Origin: JABCYV01 sp963696025
GTDB taxonomy: Bacteria; Acidobacteriota; Terriglobia; Terriglobales; Acidobacteriaceae
Direction of reading: 5' to 3'
DNA length: 64,000 nucleotides
Assembly (NCBI GenBank): GCA_963696025.1
Contig: CAVOII010000005.1
Span: 248,001 to 312,000 of the forward strand
Shown: in pieces, positions 26,817 through 34,821 of the stretch
Layout: every line of letters starts with the position of its first letter
Position numbering within the stretch: position 1 is the stretch's first letter
Position numbers and translations under genes: made by a program
The notes under the pieces: model-generated
Database searches by the model: none
Seen by the model: only the letters and a program-made list of their open reading frames with translations
What the model was told of the DNA's origin: nothing

Positions 26817-27149
26817 ATGATTATCAACTTGCTTGCGACTTGGATTCCAGCGCTAGGGATCGCGTTTTTGGGCGTACTGAAGTTCACGGGCAATCCGAGG
26901 GTTGCGGAGGAGATGTCGAAGCTCGGAGTCGGACGTTATCTTCGACTGCTCGGTGTGATGGAAATTGCATTCGCGGCGCTGTTTGTCGTGCCAGACACGA
27001 TGAAACTCGGGTTTATTCTCGCGTCCTGCTACTTCGCCGGTGCGATCGCGACCGAGCTGTCGCACGAAGCTTTGGAGGTCAATCCGTTTATCCCGATCGC
27101 ACTGCTCTGGATCGGCGCTTTCATTCGGGATCGCTCGATTTTTTTCTGA
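26817..27149 (+). CDS. DoxX-like four-helix membrane protein
   Basis: 110 residues with four predicted membrane helices: 'LLATWIPALGIAFLGVLKF'; 'YLRLLGVMEIAFAALFVV'; 'LGFILASCYFAGAIATEL'; 'PFIPIALLWIGAFI'. The pattern of a short loop after helix 1 ('KFTGNPRVAEEMSKLGVG') is typical of the DoxX/DUF4267-like superfamily. Members sit in membranes near redox or detoxification genes. It lies in the same direction between the cupin and dehalogenase genes. Confidence 0.7.
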   Translation: MIINLLATWIPALGIAFLGVLKFTGNPRVAEEMSKLGVGRYLRLLGVMEIAFAALFVVPDTMKLGFILASCYFAGAIATELSHEALEVNPFIPIALLWIGAFIRDRSIFF

Positions 27150-27171
27150 TATAAATTCACGGAGATGTCCG

Positions 27172-28119
27172 ATGTCACACCTGTCTTCCCAACCGACGGA
27201 AATCACGCCTGAAAACCCGTCACAATCCACTCGCTCGGCAGGCAGCGCCTGGGCACGCGAAAAGCGTTTTGCCGACGTGCTCGGCCGCTCGATGGCGTAT
27301 ATCGAACGCGGCGACGGGCACCCGATCGTGTTCCTTCACGGCAACCCGACCTCCTCGTTCCTGTGGCGATGCGTCCTGCCGCACGTCGAGCACTCCGGCC
27401 GGCGACTGATCGCCCCTGATCTCATCGGCATGGGCAACTCGGACAAGATCCCGGCCGGCGCCGAGCCGGACCGCTACCGCTTCGCGAGCCACGCCCGTTA
27501 CGTTGACGCCTTTCTCGATGAGGTGGTCGGAACGGAGCCATTGACGCTCGTCCTGCACGACTGGGGAGGGGCCTTAGGCTTCGACTGGGCGTATCGTCAT
27601 CAGCAGCGCCTTCGCGCGATAGCTTATATGGAGACCTTCGTTGCTCCGCTCACCCTGGAGGATCTGCCAGAAAGCTTCCGTACGACTCTGAAGGCCGTGC
27701 GTTCGTCGGCGGGCGTAGCTCTGGTGCTCGGTGAGAACATGTTCATCGAGAAGATGGTGCCCGGCGTCACTCAACGGACGCTGTCAGCCGACGAGATGGC
27801 AGAGTACCGGCGACCATTCCTGAAGGCCGGCGACGATCGCTGGCCGACACTGCAGTGGGCGCGCGAAGTGCCGCTGTCGGGCAAGCCGGCCGATGTCCAC
27901 GATCGGATTGCCGCCTACTCCGCATGGTTGAAAACAGCGTCCCTGCCGAAGCTCTTTTTCGACGCGGAGCCCGGTGTATTCATCACCGGCCGAATCAGGA
28001 GACTGGCGAGCAGCTTCCCTAATCAGCACTACGTGGTCGTCAGAGGTCTCCACTTTGTGCAAGAAGACAGTCCCGACGAGGTTGGACGGGCGATCGCTGG
28101 CTGGCTCGAACGAATTTGA
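27172..28119 (+). CDS. haloalkane dehalogenase (HLD-II/DhaA-like alpha/beta hydrolase)
   Basis: 315 residues. The oxyanion and halide-binding loop 'FLHGNPTSSFLW', the nucleophile elbow 'LHDWGGALGF' (Asp nucleophile, followed by the halide-binding Trp), the acid in 'MYMETFVAP'-like 'AYMETFVAPLT', and the base in 'RGLHFVQEDSP' are the DhaA/LinB-type catalytic set. It hydrolyses haloalkanes to alcohols and halide. A 30-residue N-terminal extension is extra compared with DhaA. The start at 27172 fits GGAGATG upstream. A luciferase-like or epoxide activity is less likely, given the Asp followed by Trp. Confidence 0.86.
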   Translation: MSHLSSQPTEITPENPSQSTRSAGSAWAREKRFADVLGRSMAYIERGDGHPIVFLHGNPTSSFLWRCVLPHVEHSGRRLIAPDLIGMGNSDKIPAGAEPDRYRFASHARYVDAFLDEVVGTEPLTLVLHDWGGALGFDWAYRHQQRLRAIAYMETFVAPLTLEDLPESFRTTLKAVRSSAGVALVLGENMFIEKMVPGVTQRTLSADEMAEYRRPFLKAGDDRWPTLQWAREVPLSGKPADVHDRIAAYSAWLKTASLPKLFFDAEPGVFITGRIRRLASSFPNQHYVVVRGLHFVQEDSPDEVGRAIAGWLERI

Positions 28120-28151
28120 CGGACCTTTGCTCGGCGGCCCAGCTGCTCTGC

Positions 28152-28172
28152 GTTGAGCACCAGCTGCTCAAC
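28152..28172. terminator. candidate hairpin after the dehalogenase gene
   Basis: GTTGAGCA (28152-28159) and TGCTCAAC (28165-28172) form an 8-bp perfect stem with a 5-base loop, 33 bases after the dehalogenase stop. A weak T run (GTTTTT) follows only about 17 bases later, so termination is plausible but not textbook. Confidence 0.35.
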
Positions 28173-28261
28173 AGCCGCACGATCTCGTTTTTCCGAACGG
28201 GAACGGCAATCCTACGGACACTTCCTGCGTAAGCTGAAGGCGATTGCGAAGGAAGGTTTAC

Positions 28262-28900
28262 CTACGCGGCCGCGCTTTGTTTGCCGTAGGCCTTGGAGAT
28301 TTGGCCTACAAGGGTAGCCCAAGGCATATCAAGCGCGTTGTAGACTGCGGCTGCTTCAGGCCGTGCGTTGTCCTTCAGTATCTCAATCATCAGGGTGGCG
28401 TAATCCGACACGATCACGCCCGCCTGTTGCATCCGCAGCAACCCGGCCTCGCGTTTCGTGTCGCTGAATGTTCCCGATGCATCGACGGCCACATAGGCCT
28501 CATAGCCCTTGCCGATTGCAGTAATGGCCGGGAAAGCGGCACAGACCTCAAGAGAGATGCCGGCAATGATCAGCTTCTTGCGGCCTGTGGCCTCGATCGC
28601 TGCAGCCACCCTGGGATCATCCCAGGCATTGACCGTCGATCGGTCGATGATCTTGATGCCAGGTAGGGCCTCCACCAACTCAGGGAAGGTCGGCCCCCAC
28701 ATGCTGTCTCGGGCGGTGGTGGTTACGACGATCGGCAGCTTCAGCGCTTTCGCTGCCTTCGCCAGCGCGACCACATTGTGCTTCAGCTCGCCCGTCGAAT
28801 AATCGCGGACGCCTGTCATGAGGCCGACCTGGTGGTCGACGAGAACGACAGCGGCATTTTCCGATGTTAGTGGCTGATAGGGTTGGGCTTGACTGTTCAT
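28262..28900 (-). CDS. isochorismatase-family (YcaC-like) hydrolase
   Basis: 212 residues. It has 'AVVLVDHQVGLMTGV' with the catalytic Asp, the Lys in 'KALKLPIVVTTT', and 'KLIIAGISLEVCAAFPAITAIGKGYEAYVAVDASGTF' with the catalytic Cys and its cis-peptide region. It resembles the octameric YcaC group, whose natural substrate is unknown. The ATG at 28900 has AAGGAGAAC upstream; the 56-residue in-frame extension lacks family similarity. It converges on the dehalogenase gene. Confidence 0.86.
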   Translation of the reverse strand: MNSQAQPYQPLTSENAAVVLVDHQVGLMTGVRDYSTGELKHNVVALAKAAKALKLPIVVTTTARDSMWGPTFPELVEALPGIKIIDRSTVNAWDDPRVAAAIEATGRKKLIIAGISLEVCAAFPAITAIGKGYEAYVAVDASGTFSDTKREAGLLRMQQAGVIVSDYATLMIEILKDNARPEAAAVYNALDMPWATLVGQISKAYGKQSAAA

Positions 28901-29212
28901 AGTGTTCTCCTTAGGTTTTGCGGGTTTGAATGTTACTACCAGATCAGCAACCGGGGAAAGAAACTGCCACCGGGCGCCGGCGAGTTCACCGGTGTCCTCG
29001 AAACTTATATTGCCAGATGGCCGGCCGCGCGGGCGTACTTTAAGGTTTTTCGGACTGCGTGCTGTCATGGTTGTATATCAGCAGGTGCGGCGATCCAGGG
29101 GTTGGCGTCTCTACCCGTCGCTCCCCAATCGTCGGCAACTCGGAAGCAATATCTGGGAGGCGCGGGACTTCGCCCGCCTGCTCGTTCGCGGGCGTTGCCC
29201 GTGCCTACACCA
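28901..29212. other. 312-base gap without a gene
   Basis: This lies between the isochorismatase start and the SnoaL-like gene's stop. I see no reading frame with protein-like composition. It should contain the isochorismatase promoter near 28920-28980. Confidence 0.4.
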
Positions 29213-29665
29213 TCAGTCTGCAGCTGACGTGTGGTCGTGGATGATCTTCCATCCATCAGGGAATTTGCGAAAGATCAGCGTAAACAATCCGTGCGGAGTT
29301 TTCCCATCAGGCATAGTCAGCGTCCAGCCACCGCGAACAAATGCGGCGTCTGGCGCCAGAGCTTCGACGTTCAAATCGGAAAATTCCAGTTTTCCCATCT
29401 CTCGGCCTTCGCCCCGGTAGGACTTGCGATAGTGATCAAGTGTCGGTTGCCATCCCGAGGTCATCCGAGCGCCAGAGAAAAACGTCAGCTCAGATGAATT
29501 CCAGTAGCCGGCCATGAAGCTTTCCAGATCGTGGCGGTTCCAAGTGTTCTGCTGATGCTGAACAACCTCGCGCACGGCAGAGGTCACTTGCTGAGTTGAG
29601 TCTTGCGCTCTGGCCGCAAACGCCGGAACCAACAACAAACTCAGGGTCAATGAGATTGTGCGCAT
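29213..29665 (-). CDS. secreted SnoaL/DUF4440-like protein
   Basis: 150 residues. A signal peptide ('LTLSLLLVPAFAARA') is followed by an NTF2/SnoaL-like cone domain: 'VREVVQHQQNTWNRHDLESFMAGYW', 'LEFSDLNVEALAPDAAFVRGGWTLTMPDG' and the terminal 'FRKFPDGWKIIHDHTS'. The fold often binds small ligands or acts as an isomerase; no function can be assigned. The ATG at 29665 follows GGAGGTC. Confidence 0.8.
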   Translation of the reverse strand: MRTISLTLSLLLVPAFAARAQDSTQQVTSAVREVVQHQQNTWNRHDLESFMAGYWNSSELTFFSGARMTSGWQPTLDHYRKSYRGEGREMGKLEFSDLNVEALAPDAAFVRGGWTLTMPDGKTPHGLFTLIFRKFPDGWKIIHDHTSAAD

Positions 29666-29755
29666 TCTGACCTCCGAAGCGCACCAGTGTCGCACAGTTC
29701 GAATGTGCGCAAGTGCTTGAATGTTGCGGGGTATTGAGACTGCGGAAATGTTGCT

Positions 29756-30235
29756 TTACGCGCGGCCCTTCTTGGCTACCGCCGCTTTGGCGCCGGCGAC
29801 TTCCCAGGGACGCTTCGGCTTGTCTGCGGCGGGCTTGTCGCGGCCTTCGACGCGGTCATATTGGTAGGACTCGCTCACCGTGCCCAGTGATTCGTTATAC
29901 AGGCTGGGCAATCCCAAGCCTTCCTTCAATTCTTCAGTAAATTGCTGTAACGCCTTCAGGTGATCTGCCGTGGCTGGCACTTCAGTTTTGGCGGTCTTTA
30001 GAAACTGCTGATATCCGCGATTGACCAGTTTGGAAATTTCGCTGCCGATCAGGTAGCCAGGATACGCGAAGATTTTCACGCCATCATCGCCGTTCTTTTG
30101 GATGGCGGCGGAAACATTGTATTTCCTGACAAACACGCGTCCCTGCGTCCCGGGCGCTTCGAGTAAATCAAAGCCGTGCTCGCGCAGCCAGCTTAGTGCG
30201 TCTTCGTAACTTCGTTGTTCCACCTTGATTGACAT
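29756..30235 (-). CDS. conserved hypothetical protein
   Basis: 159 residues, no signal peptide or membrane segment. The N-terminal half is a compact alpha/beta domain ('YEDALSWLREHGFDLLEAPGTQGRVFVRKYN', 'GVKIFAYPGYLIGSEISKLVNRGYQQF'), and the C-terminal 40 residues are Lys/Ala/Pro-rich and likely disordered ('KPAADKPKRPWEVAGAKAAVAKKG'). I do not recognise the family. The Lys-rich tail hints at nucleic-acid contact, as inference only. It is probably transcribed alone. Confidence 0.6.
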   Translation of the reverse strand: MSIKVEQRSYEDALSWLREHGFDLLEAPGTQGRVFVRKYNVSAAIQKNGDDGVKIFAYPGYLIGSEISKLVNRGYQQFLKTAKTEVPATADHLKALQQFTEELKEGLGLPSLYNESLGTVSESYQYDRVEGRDKPAADKPKRPWEVAGAKAAVAKKGRA

Positions 30236-30418
30236 TTTGTTTTGTTGTGCTCTGGTCCTTCTGTCCCCTCGTACCTTAGATGCTGGATTTCAGAAAAGGT
30301 TCAGGTCCGCGTCTTCTTCGGATCCAACCAAGCTCCTTTATAATCTATCTTCTCGTGGCTGACGCCAGCTTTCGTCTTTTGCGCACATTACGATAGTCAC
30401 GGGTTCGTGCTGAAGTTC

Positions 30419-31423
30419 ATGCGACGAGTGTCTTCTAAACCGAAGAAAGCGCGCAGTTCACTGGCGATAGGTAGCGTAGGGTCGCGTCCAATCGCGCATG
30501 ACTCCGGCCAGCTCGGTCAGCGGAGTTTGGATCGCATCGGCAATACTCCGTTGCTTCGGCTGGAGCGTGTGTCTCGTGAGCTGCCCGGGATTGAAATTCT
30601 AGGCAAAGCTGAATGGTGCAATCCTGGAGGATCCGTGAAGGATCGCGCCGCGTCCAACATTGTGGCTGAAGGCCGCAAGAGCGGTAATTTCGGACCGGGC
30701 AAAATCCTGCTCGATTCCACCAGCGGCAACACTGGCATCGCATATGCCATGATCGGCGCGGCGGAAGGTTTCCCGGTGACGCTATGTATGCCAGAAAATG
30801 TTTCCGTCGAGCGCAAACGCATCCTCCACGCTTATGGCGCGAACATCATCTACACGGATCCCGCGGACGGCTCCGATGGCGCCATTCGCGCGGCGCGCGA
30901 ACTATACGCTAGGTATCCGGATAAATATTTTTATGCCAACCAGTATGCCAACGACGCCAATTGGCGGGCCCACTACCATGGCACGGCCAGTGAAATCTGG
31001 CAACAAACAGAAGGACGTATCACTCATTTTGTTTCCATGATGGGAACCAGCGGAACTTTTGTGGGCACCACGCGGCGGCTGAAGGAGTTGAGTCCGAAAA
31101 TTCGCTGCATCTCCCTGCAGCCCGATTCGCCCTTTCATGGCATCGAAGGCGCGAAGCACATGGCCAGCGCCATCGTGCCCAAAATTTACGATCCGACCCT
31201 GGCTGATCAGGATATCGGCATATCCACGGAAGACGCTTACGCCATGGCTATACGCTTGGCTCGCGAGGAGGGTCTGCTAGTCGGAATCTCGGCAGCTGCT
31301 GCGGTGGTGGGTTGCCTGCAAGTAGCGCGGCAGTTGAAGAAGAACGAGCGTGCAGTGTTCGTAACGATCCTATGCGACTCGGGCGACAAGTATTTGAGCG
31401 AGAGATTTTGGGAAGAAGGATGA
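30419..31423 (+). CDS. cysM: cysteine synthase family protein (CysM-type, thiocarboxylate-dependent by context)
   Basis: 334-residue PLP fold-type II enzyme. 'IGNTPLLRLERVS' and 'NPGGSVKDRAASNIV' with the PLP-binding Lys are followed by 'DSTSGNTGIAYAMIG', 'MPENVSVERKRIL' and 'MMGTSGTFVGTTRRLKE'. It makes cysteine from an activated serine. In mycobacteria CysM uses O-phosphoserine and the CysO thiocarboxylate with Mec and MoeZ. Homologues of all three partners follow within 3 kb here, so the same pathway is likely. The first 40 residues are a basic extension. ATG at 30419 is used; a GTG at 30407 adds four residues. Confidence 0.85.
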   Translation: MRRVSSKPKKARSSLAIGSVGSRPIAHDSGQLGQRSLDRIGNTPLLRLERVSRELPGIEILGKAEWCNPGGSVKDRAASNIVAEGRKSGNFGPGKILLDSTSGNTGIAYAMIGAAEGFPVTLCMPENVSVERKRILHAYGANIIYTDPADGSDGAIRAARELYARYPDKYFYANQYANDANWRAHYHGTASEIWQQTEGRITHFVSMMGTSGTFVGTTRRLKELSPKIRCISLQPDSPFHGIEGAKHMASAIVPKIYDPTLADQDIGISTEDAYAMAIRLAREEGLLVGISAAAAVVGCLQVARQLKKNERAVFVTILCDSGDKYLSERFWEEG

Positions 31424-31434
31424 AAGGCAGAATG

Positions 31435-31503
31435 AAGAAGTAAGAATGCAGAAGTAACACCCAAACCTACCTCTAAGGTTTTACTTCTGCATTCTGACTT
31501 CTT
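31435..31503. repeat. long imperfect hairpin between cysM and the JAMM gene
   Basis: Arms 31435-31457 and 31481-31503 are 23 bases each and complementary with one mismatch (core GAATGCAGAAGTAA with its complement TTACTTCTGCATTC). They enclose a 23-base loop. The hairpin begins 12 bases after the cysM stop and ends 19 bases before the JAMM start, so it could stop or stabilise the transcript. The simple AAGTAAGAAT wording suggests a dispersed repeat unit. Confidence 0.6.
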
Positions 31504-31521
31504 ACTTCTGCAATCAAGCAA

Positions 31522-31953
31522 GTGCTGAAAATCCCCCAATCCGCCTACCACTCTCTCCGCCGCCATGGCGAGGAGACTTATCCGCACGAGTGCTGTGGCG
31601 TGTTGCTTGGACAGATGGATGGTGACCGGCGCACGGTGACGTCCGTCGCGCGTGCCGGCAACACCCGCATCGACTCAGCTCATAACCGCTACAATATTGA
31701 TCCTCGCGAACTAGTACGCATTCAACGCGAAGGCCGCGAACGTGGCGAGGACATCGTTGGCTTCTATCACTCGCACCCTGACCATCCGGCGCGCTGGTCG
31801 TCGACTGATCTCGCCGAAGCACACTGGTTCGGCTGCTCTTACGTCATCACCAGCGTGGAAAATGGCAAAGCCGTGCTTACGAATTCATTCGAGCTGACCG
31901 GAAGCGATGAGAACAACAAGAAGTTGGTTGATGAAGAGATCGATGCCAGTTAA
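31522..31953 (+). CDS. JAMM/MPN+ metallopeptidase (Mec-like, M67)
   Basis: 143 residues forming a complete JAMM domain. The catalytic Glu is in 'YPHECCGVLLG', and the zinc ligands are in 'GFYHSHPDHPARWSSTDLAEA' (H-x-H then S-x2-D). Mycobacterial Mec removes cysteine from the CysO-Cys adduct, and the related QbsD trims extra C-terminal residues from a carrier protein. Both roles fit here because the CysO-like protein 0.8 kb downstream has two residues after its Gly-Gly. GTG start at 31522. Its stop overlaps the stop of the convergent membrane-protein gene. Confidence 0.85.
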   Translation: MLKIPQSAYHSLRRHGEETYPHECCGVLLGQMDGDRRTVTSVARAGNTRIDSAHNRYNIDPRELVRIQREGRERGEDIVGFYHSHPDHPARWSSTDLAEAHWFGCSYVITSVENGKAVLTNSFELTGSDENNKKLVDEEIDAS

Positions 31954-32624
31954 GACCGCGCAACCGCAGCCTTGGAGATAACCGGACGGGAACGTGGAAA
32001 CTCCTGCCATTGGATCACGATGTCCGCCAGGAGCAGGGAGAAAGCGAGACAACCCCACACTACGGTTTCCGTGACACCGCTACCGAGTTTCTCCCAGCCC
32101 GTTACTCCGATGATCACGCGCACTTCAACAAAGACCAACGCCACGGCAAAGCTGCGAGTCATCCACTGCCGATGCTGCTGGACTTTCCCTTGAAGAATAA
32201 AGACAAAAGCGATCGCGGTGGTGGTGACCAGCAAAATGGCGTCCACGCCTGCGGCAATGCTGAAGGACCTCTTCTCGCCCATCCGTTCTTGGAAATACTG
32301 GATGTAGAAGCCGAGCGGAGCCAGGATGCACGCCGCGGCGACATAAATTCTTCCCACCACACGATGAAGCTTGGTAAAACGCTGGCGCAGACGGTTGGAG
32401 AACTGCATTGGGCCCAGCAGCAGGGCACACGCTCCAGCCAATCCATGGGGCAGCAGCCACCATTTGAACGGCTGGTAGTGCTGCCATACCGGGTCTCTGG
32501 GATTCACCAGGAAGCTCTCGTTGTGGGGGATGACATAGGCCATCATGAGGCCAATGAAGCCGAACAGGAGATACTTGGGGCGAAGCCAGGAGATGCGTTG
32601 GAGGGGTATGGATGTAGTCGACAT
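31950..32624 (-). CDS. DUF2306-like multi-pass membrane protein
   Basis: 224 residues with about six hydrophobic segments, including 'YLLFGFIGLMMAYVIPH', 'WWLLPHGLAGACALLLGPMQF', 'VGRIYVAAACILAPLGFYI' and 'AILLVTTTAIAFVFILQG'. 'KLHRVVGRIYV' and 'QHRQWMTRSFAVALVFVEVRV' are typical of DUF2306, a family of unknown function with conserved His residues. The ATG at 32624 gives a short cytoplasmic lead; the frame continues upstream to 33095, but that extension lies over cysO. It interrupts the cysteine cluster on the opposite strand. Confidence 0.7.
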   Translation of the reverse strand: MSTTSIPLQRISWLRPKYLLFGFIGLMMAYVIPHNESFLVNPRDPVWQHYQPFKWWLLPHGLAGACALLLGPMQFSNRLRQRFTKLHRVVGRIYVAAACILAPLGFYIQYFQERMGEKRSFSIAAGVDAILLVTTTAIAFVFILQGKVQQHRQWMTRSFAVALVFVEVRVIIGVTGWEKLGSGVTETVVWGCLAFSLLLADIVIQWQEFPRSRPVISKAAVARS

Positions 32625-32777
32625 GTGGATCCGTAATGTGCGGGAGCAATATACACGAAAATACCTGCTGAAATAGCGATTTTCGGTAGATACCGCTCGT
32701 TCTCGATCTTCGGCTTCGCCGGGGACCGCGCCACACCGCTGAATCCTCCGCCCGAAATATGGCATCATGTAAGCACC

Positions 32778-33056
32778 ATGGCGAAGATTCATATCCCCAC
32801 TCCACTCCGGCAATATGCCGGCAAACAACCCGCTGTTGAGGTCAAAGGCTCGACCATCGGCGAGGCCCTCTCCGGCCTGGTGGCTCAGCATCCTGACCTG
32901 CGCCGCCACCTGTACACTGACGACGGCAAACTGCGCGCCTTCGTGAACGTTTATCTGAATGACGAAGACGTGCGCTATCTGCAGAAAGACGCTACCACCG
33001 TAAAAGAGAGTGATAGCATTTCTATAGTCCCCTCGATAGCCGGGGGACGATGTTGA
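32778..33056 (+). CDS. cysO: ThiS/MoaD-family sulfur carrier (CysO-like) with C-terminal extension
   Basis: 92-residue ubiquitin-like protein. 'IPTPLRQYAGKQPAVEVKGSTIGEALSGLVAQHPDLRRHLY' is the beta-grasp start, and 'AFVNVYLNDEDVRYLQKDATTVKESDSISIVPSIAGG' its end. Carriers of this type are adenylated and thiocarboxylated on the last Gly of GG. Here GG is followed by Arg-Cys and then the stop, so the tail must be removed first. It lies 59 bases upstream of the MoeZ-like E1 gene, which would activate it, and close to the JAMM and CysM genes. Confidence 0.85.
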   Translation: MAKIHIPTPLRQYAGKQPAVEVKGSTIGEALSGLVAQHPDLRRHLYTDDGKLRAFVNVYLNDEDVRYLQKDATTVKESDSISIVPSIAGGRC

Positions 33057-33115
33057 TGGATTGTGGCGCCGTTCCGATCTGAAATCTGAAATCAATCTGA
33101 AATGCTGAGGTCTCT

Positions 33116-34288
33116 ATGGCCACATTAATCGAAACCCAACCCGAAGCCGCCGTCCTTTCCAACGACGAAATCCTGCGCTACTCGCGCCATCTGATCATGC
33201 CCGAGGTCGGCATGGAAGGGCAGCTAAAGCTCAAAGCAGCGCGCGTGTTGTGCATTGGGGCAGGGGGCTTAGGTTCGCCACTGGCGCTCTATCTCGGCGC
33301 CGCCGGCGTGGGCACGCTGGGAATCGTTGACTTCGATGTGGTGGACTACACCAACCTGCAGCGTCAGATCATTCACTCGACCGCAGACGTGGGTCGCAAG
33401 AAACTCGATTCCGCGGCGGAGAAGTTGAAAGCCATTAATCCGTTTCTCAACATACGTAAGTTTGAAACCCGCCTCAGCAGCGAGAACGCGTTGGAACTGT
33501 TTCGCGAATTCGACATCATCGCCGACGGCACCGACAACTTTCCCACTCGTTATCTGGTGAACGACGCTTGCGTGCTCACCAGCAAACCTAATGTTTACGG
33601 TTCGATTTTCCGCTTTGAGGGCCAGGCCAGCGTCTTCGCGACGGAAGAGGGGCCATGCTATCGCTGCTTGTATCCTGAGCCGCCGCCTCCGGGGTTGGTC
33701 CCGTCGTGCGCTGAAGGTGGAGTGCTCGGTATCCTTCCTGGACTGGTAGGTGTCATTCAGGCTACCGAAGCTATCAAACTAATTTTGGGCAAAGGCGACT
33801 CGCTGATTGGACGTCTGCTGCTGGTCGACGCTCTGGGCATGAAGTTCCGCGAGCTCAAGCTGCGCAAGAATCCGGACTGCCCAGTTTGTGGGACTCATCC
33901 CACGATCACGCAGCTGATAGACTACAACGAGTTTTGCGGAATTCGTGGCGAGGAAAAGCCAGTGGAAACAGCCGTTGCAGAAATTCAGGTTGAAGAGCTC
34001 AAACGCCGTCTGGATGAGGGCGACGACCTGTTCGTGCTCGACGTGCGCGAGCCGCATGAATATCAGATCTGCAACATCAACGGATATCTGATTCCTCTCG
34101 GCGATCTGCCCAAACGTGTGTCCGAACTTGATTCCAGCCGCGAGATTGTGGCCCATTGCCGTTCGGGCGGTCGTAGCGCGAAAGCAGTGGATTTTCTGCG
34201 GCAGGCGGGATTCAAGAAGGTACGAAACTTGGCGGGGGGAATTCTTGCCTGGGCCGATCGCGTCGACCCCAAGATGCCGAAATACTAA
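33116..34288 (+). CDS. moeZ: MoeZ/MoeB-like adenylyltransferase-sulfurtransferase with rhodanese domain
   Basis: 390 residues. The N-terminal E1-like domain (about 20-260) has the nucleotide-binding 'CIGAGGLGSPLALYLGAAGVG', 'DFDVVDYTNLQRQIIH', 'ADGTDNFPTRYLVNDAC', zinc Cys pairs 'CYRCLYP' and 'CPVCG', and the conserved Cys in 'VPSCAEGGVLGILPG'. The C-terminal rhodanese domain (about 285-385) has the active loop 'HCRSGGRS'. It adenylates the carrier's C-terminal glycine and delivers sulfur to form the thiocarboxylate. Proximity to cysO makes that protein the likely partner; ThiS or MoaD could also be served. Confidence 0.9.
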   Translation: MATLIETQPEAAVLSNDEILRYSRHLIMPEVGMEGQLKLKAARVLCIGAGGLGSPLALYLGAAGVGTLGIVDFDVVDYTNLQRQIIHSTADVGRKKLDSAAEKLKAINPFLNIRKFETRLSSENALELFREFDIIADGTDNFPTRYLVNDACVLTSKPNVYGSIFRFEGQASVFATEEGPCYRCLYPEPPPPGLVPSCAEGGVLGILPGLVGVIQATEAIKLILGKGDSLIGRLLLVDALGMKFRELKLRKNPDCPVCGTHPTITQLIDYNEFCGIRGEEKPVETAVAEIQVEELKRRLDEGDDLFVLDVREPHEYQICNINGYLIPLGDLPKRVSELDSSREIVAHCRSGGRSAKAVDFLRQAGFKKVRNLAGGILAWADRVDPKMPKY

Positions 34289-34371
34289 GGCCGCTTCGGC
34301 TTCGGCTAAAAGGCGCGCAGGCACACTTTGCGAGCGTCCGCGAATGACACCTTCGATGTGAACTCTGAAGC

Positions 34372-34404
34372 AAAAAATAAGGGGAGCCTTTCGGCTCCCG
34401 TTTT
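34372..34404. terminator. bidirectional intrinsic terminator
   Basis: GGGAGCC (34382-34388), loop TTTC, GGCTCCC (34393-34399), then TTTT on the plus strand. On the minus strand the stem is followed by a longer T-rich run (complement of 34372-34380). It therefore ends the minus-strand gene at 34429-34821 well and the MoeZ-like gene (stop 34288) more weakly. Confidence 0.85.
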
Positions 34405-34428
34405 GAAAAGCATTCAGAAGTCGAACTC

Positions 34429-34821
34429 TTACTTGCTGCCTTCGTTCGAACCCACTTTGGCTGATTCCTCGCCTATGGCCAGCGAGTACTTCTTGCCGCC
34501 GAAGCGAATTTCAGACAAGGCCTTGGCACCGTCCGCGTTCTTCCTGACGATGGTTAAGTCCGCCTGCGCTGGACGATCCAGATCGACTAACCGAGCCGGT
34601 ACGGAAGCTACAACGTTCTTGCCGCGGAGAATGCTCAACTCCACGCTGGGGCCCGTGCCTTCCCATTGCAACTTATATTCGCCAGCCGCCAGTTGCTTTC
34701 CATTTACCAGGAGCGGATCGTTTAACTGCAGGGATCCTTTGTTGTTAGCCGCGAACACGCTTGTCGCCAGCAGCAAAGCCAGCCCTAGCAGCAAGCCCTT
34801 GGAGATCTTCGATACTTTCAT
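34429..34821 (-). CDS. small secreted protein, function unknown
   Basis: 130 residues. A signal peptide ('ISKGLLLGLALLLATSVFA') precedes a small beta-rich domain: 'GSLQLNDPLLVNGKQLAAGEYKLQWEGTGPSVELSILRGKNVVASVPARL' and 'SEIRFGGKKYSLAIGEE'. Proteins of this build are common in Acidobacteriota from memory of such annotations, but no function is known. AGGAGTC lies just upstream of the ATG, and a strong terminator follows the stop. Confidence 0.7.
   Translation of the reverse strand: MKVSKISKGLLLGLALLLATSVFAANNKGSLQLNDPLLVNGKQLAAGEYKLQWEGTGPSVELSILRGKNVVASVPARLVDLDRPAQADLTIVRKNADGAKALSEIRFGGKKYSLAIGEESAKVGSNEGSK

Noticed and set aside
31950..33095. 381-codon version of the DUF2306-like gene
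   Set aside because: The part beyond 32624 is antisense to cysO and lacks membrane segments or family similarity.
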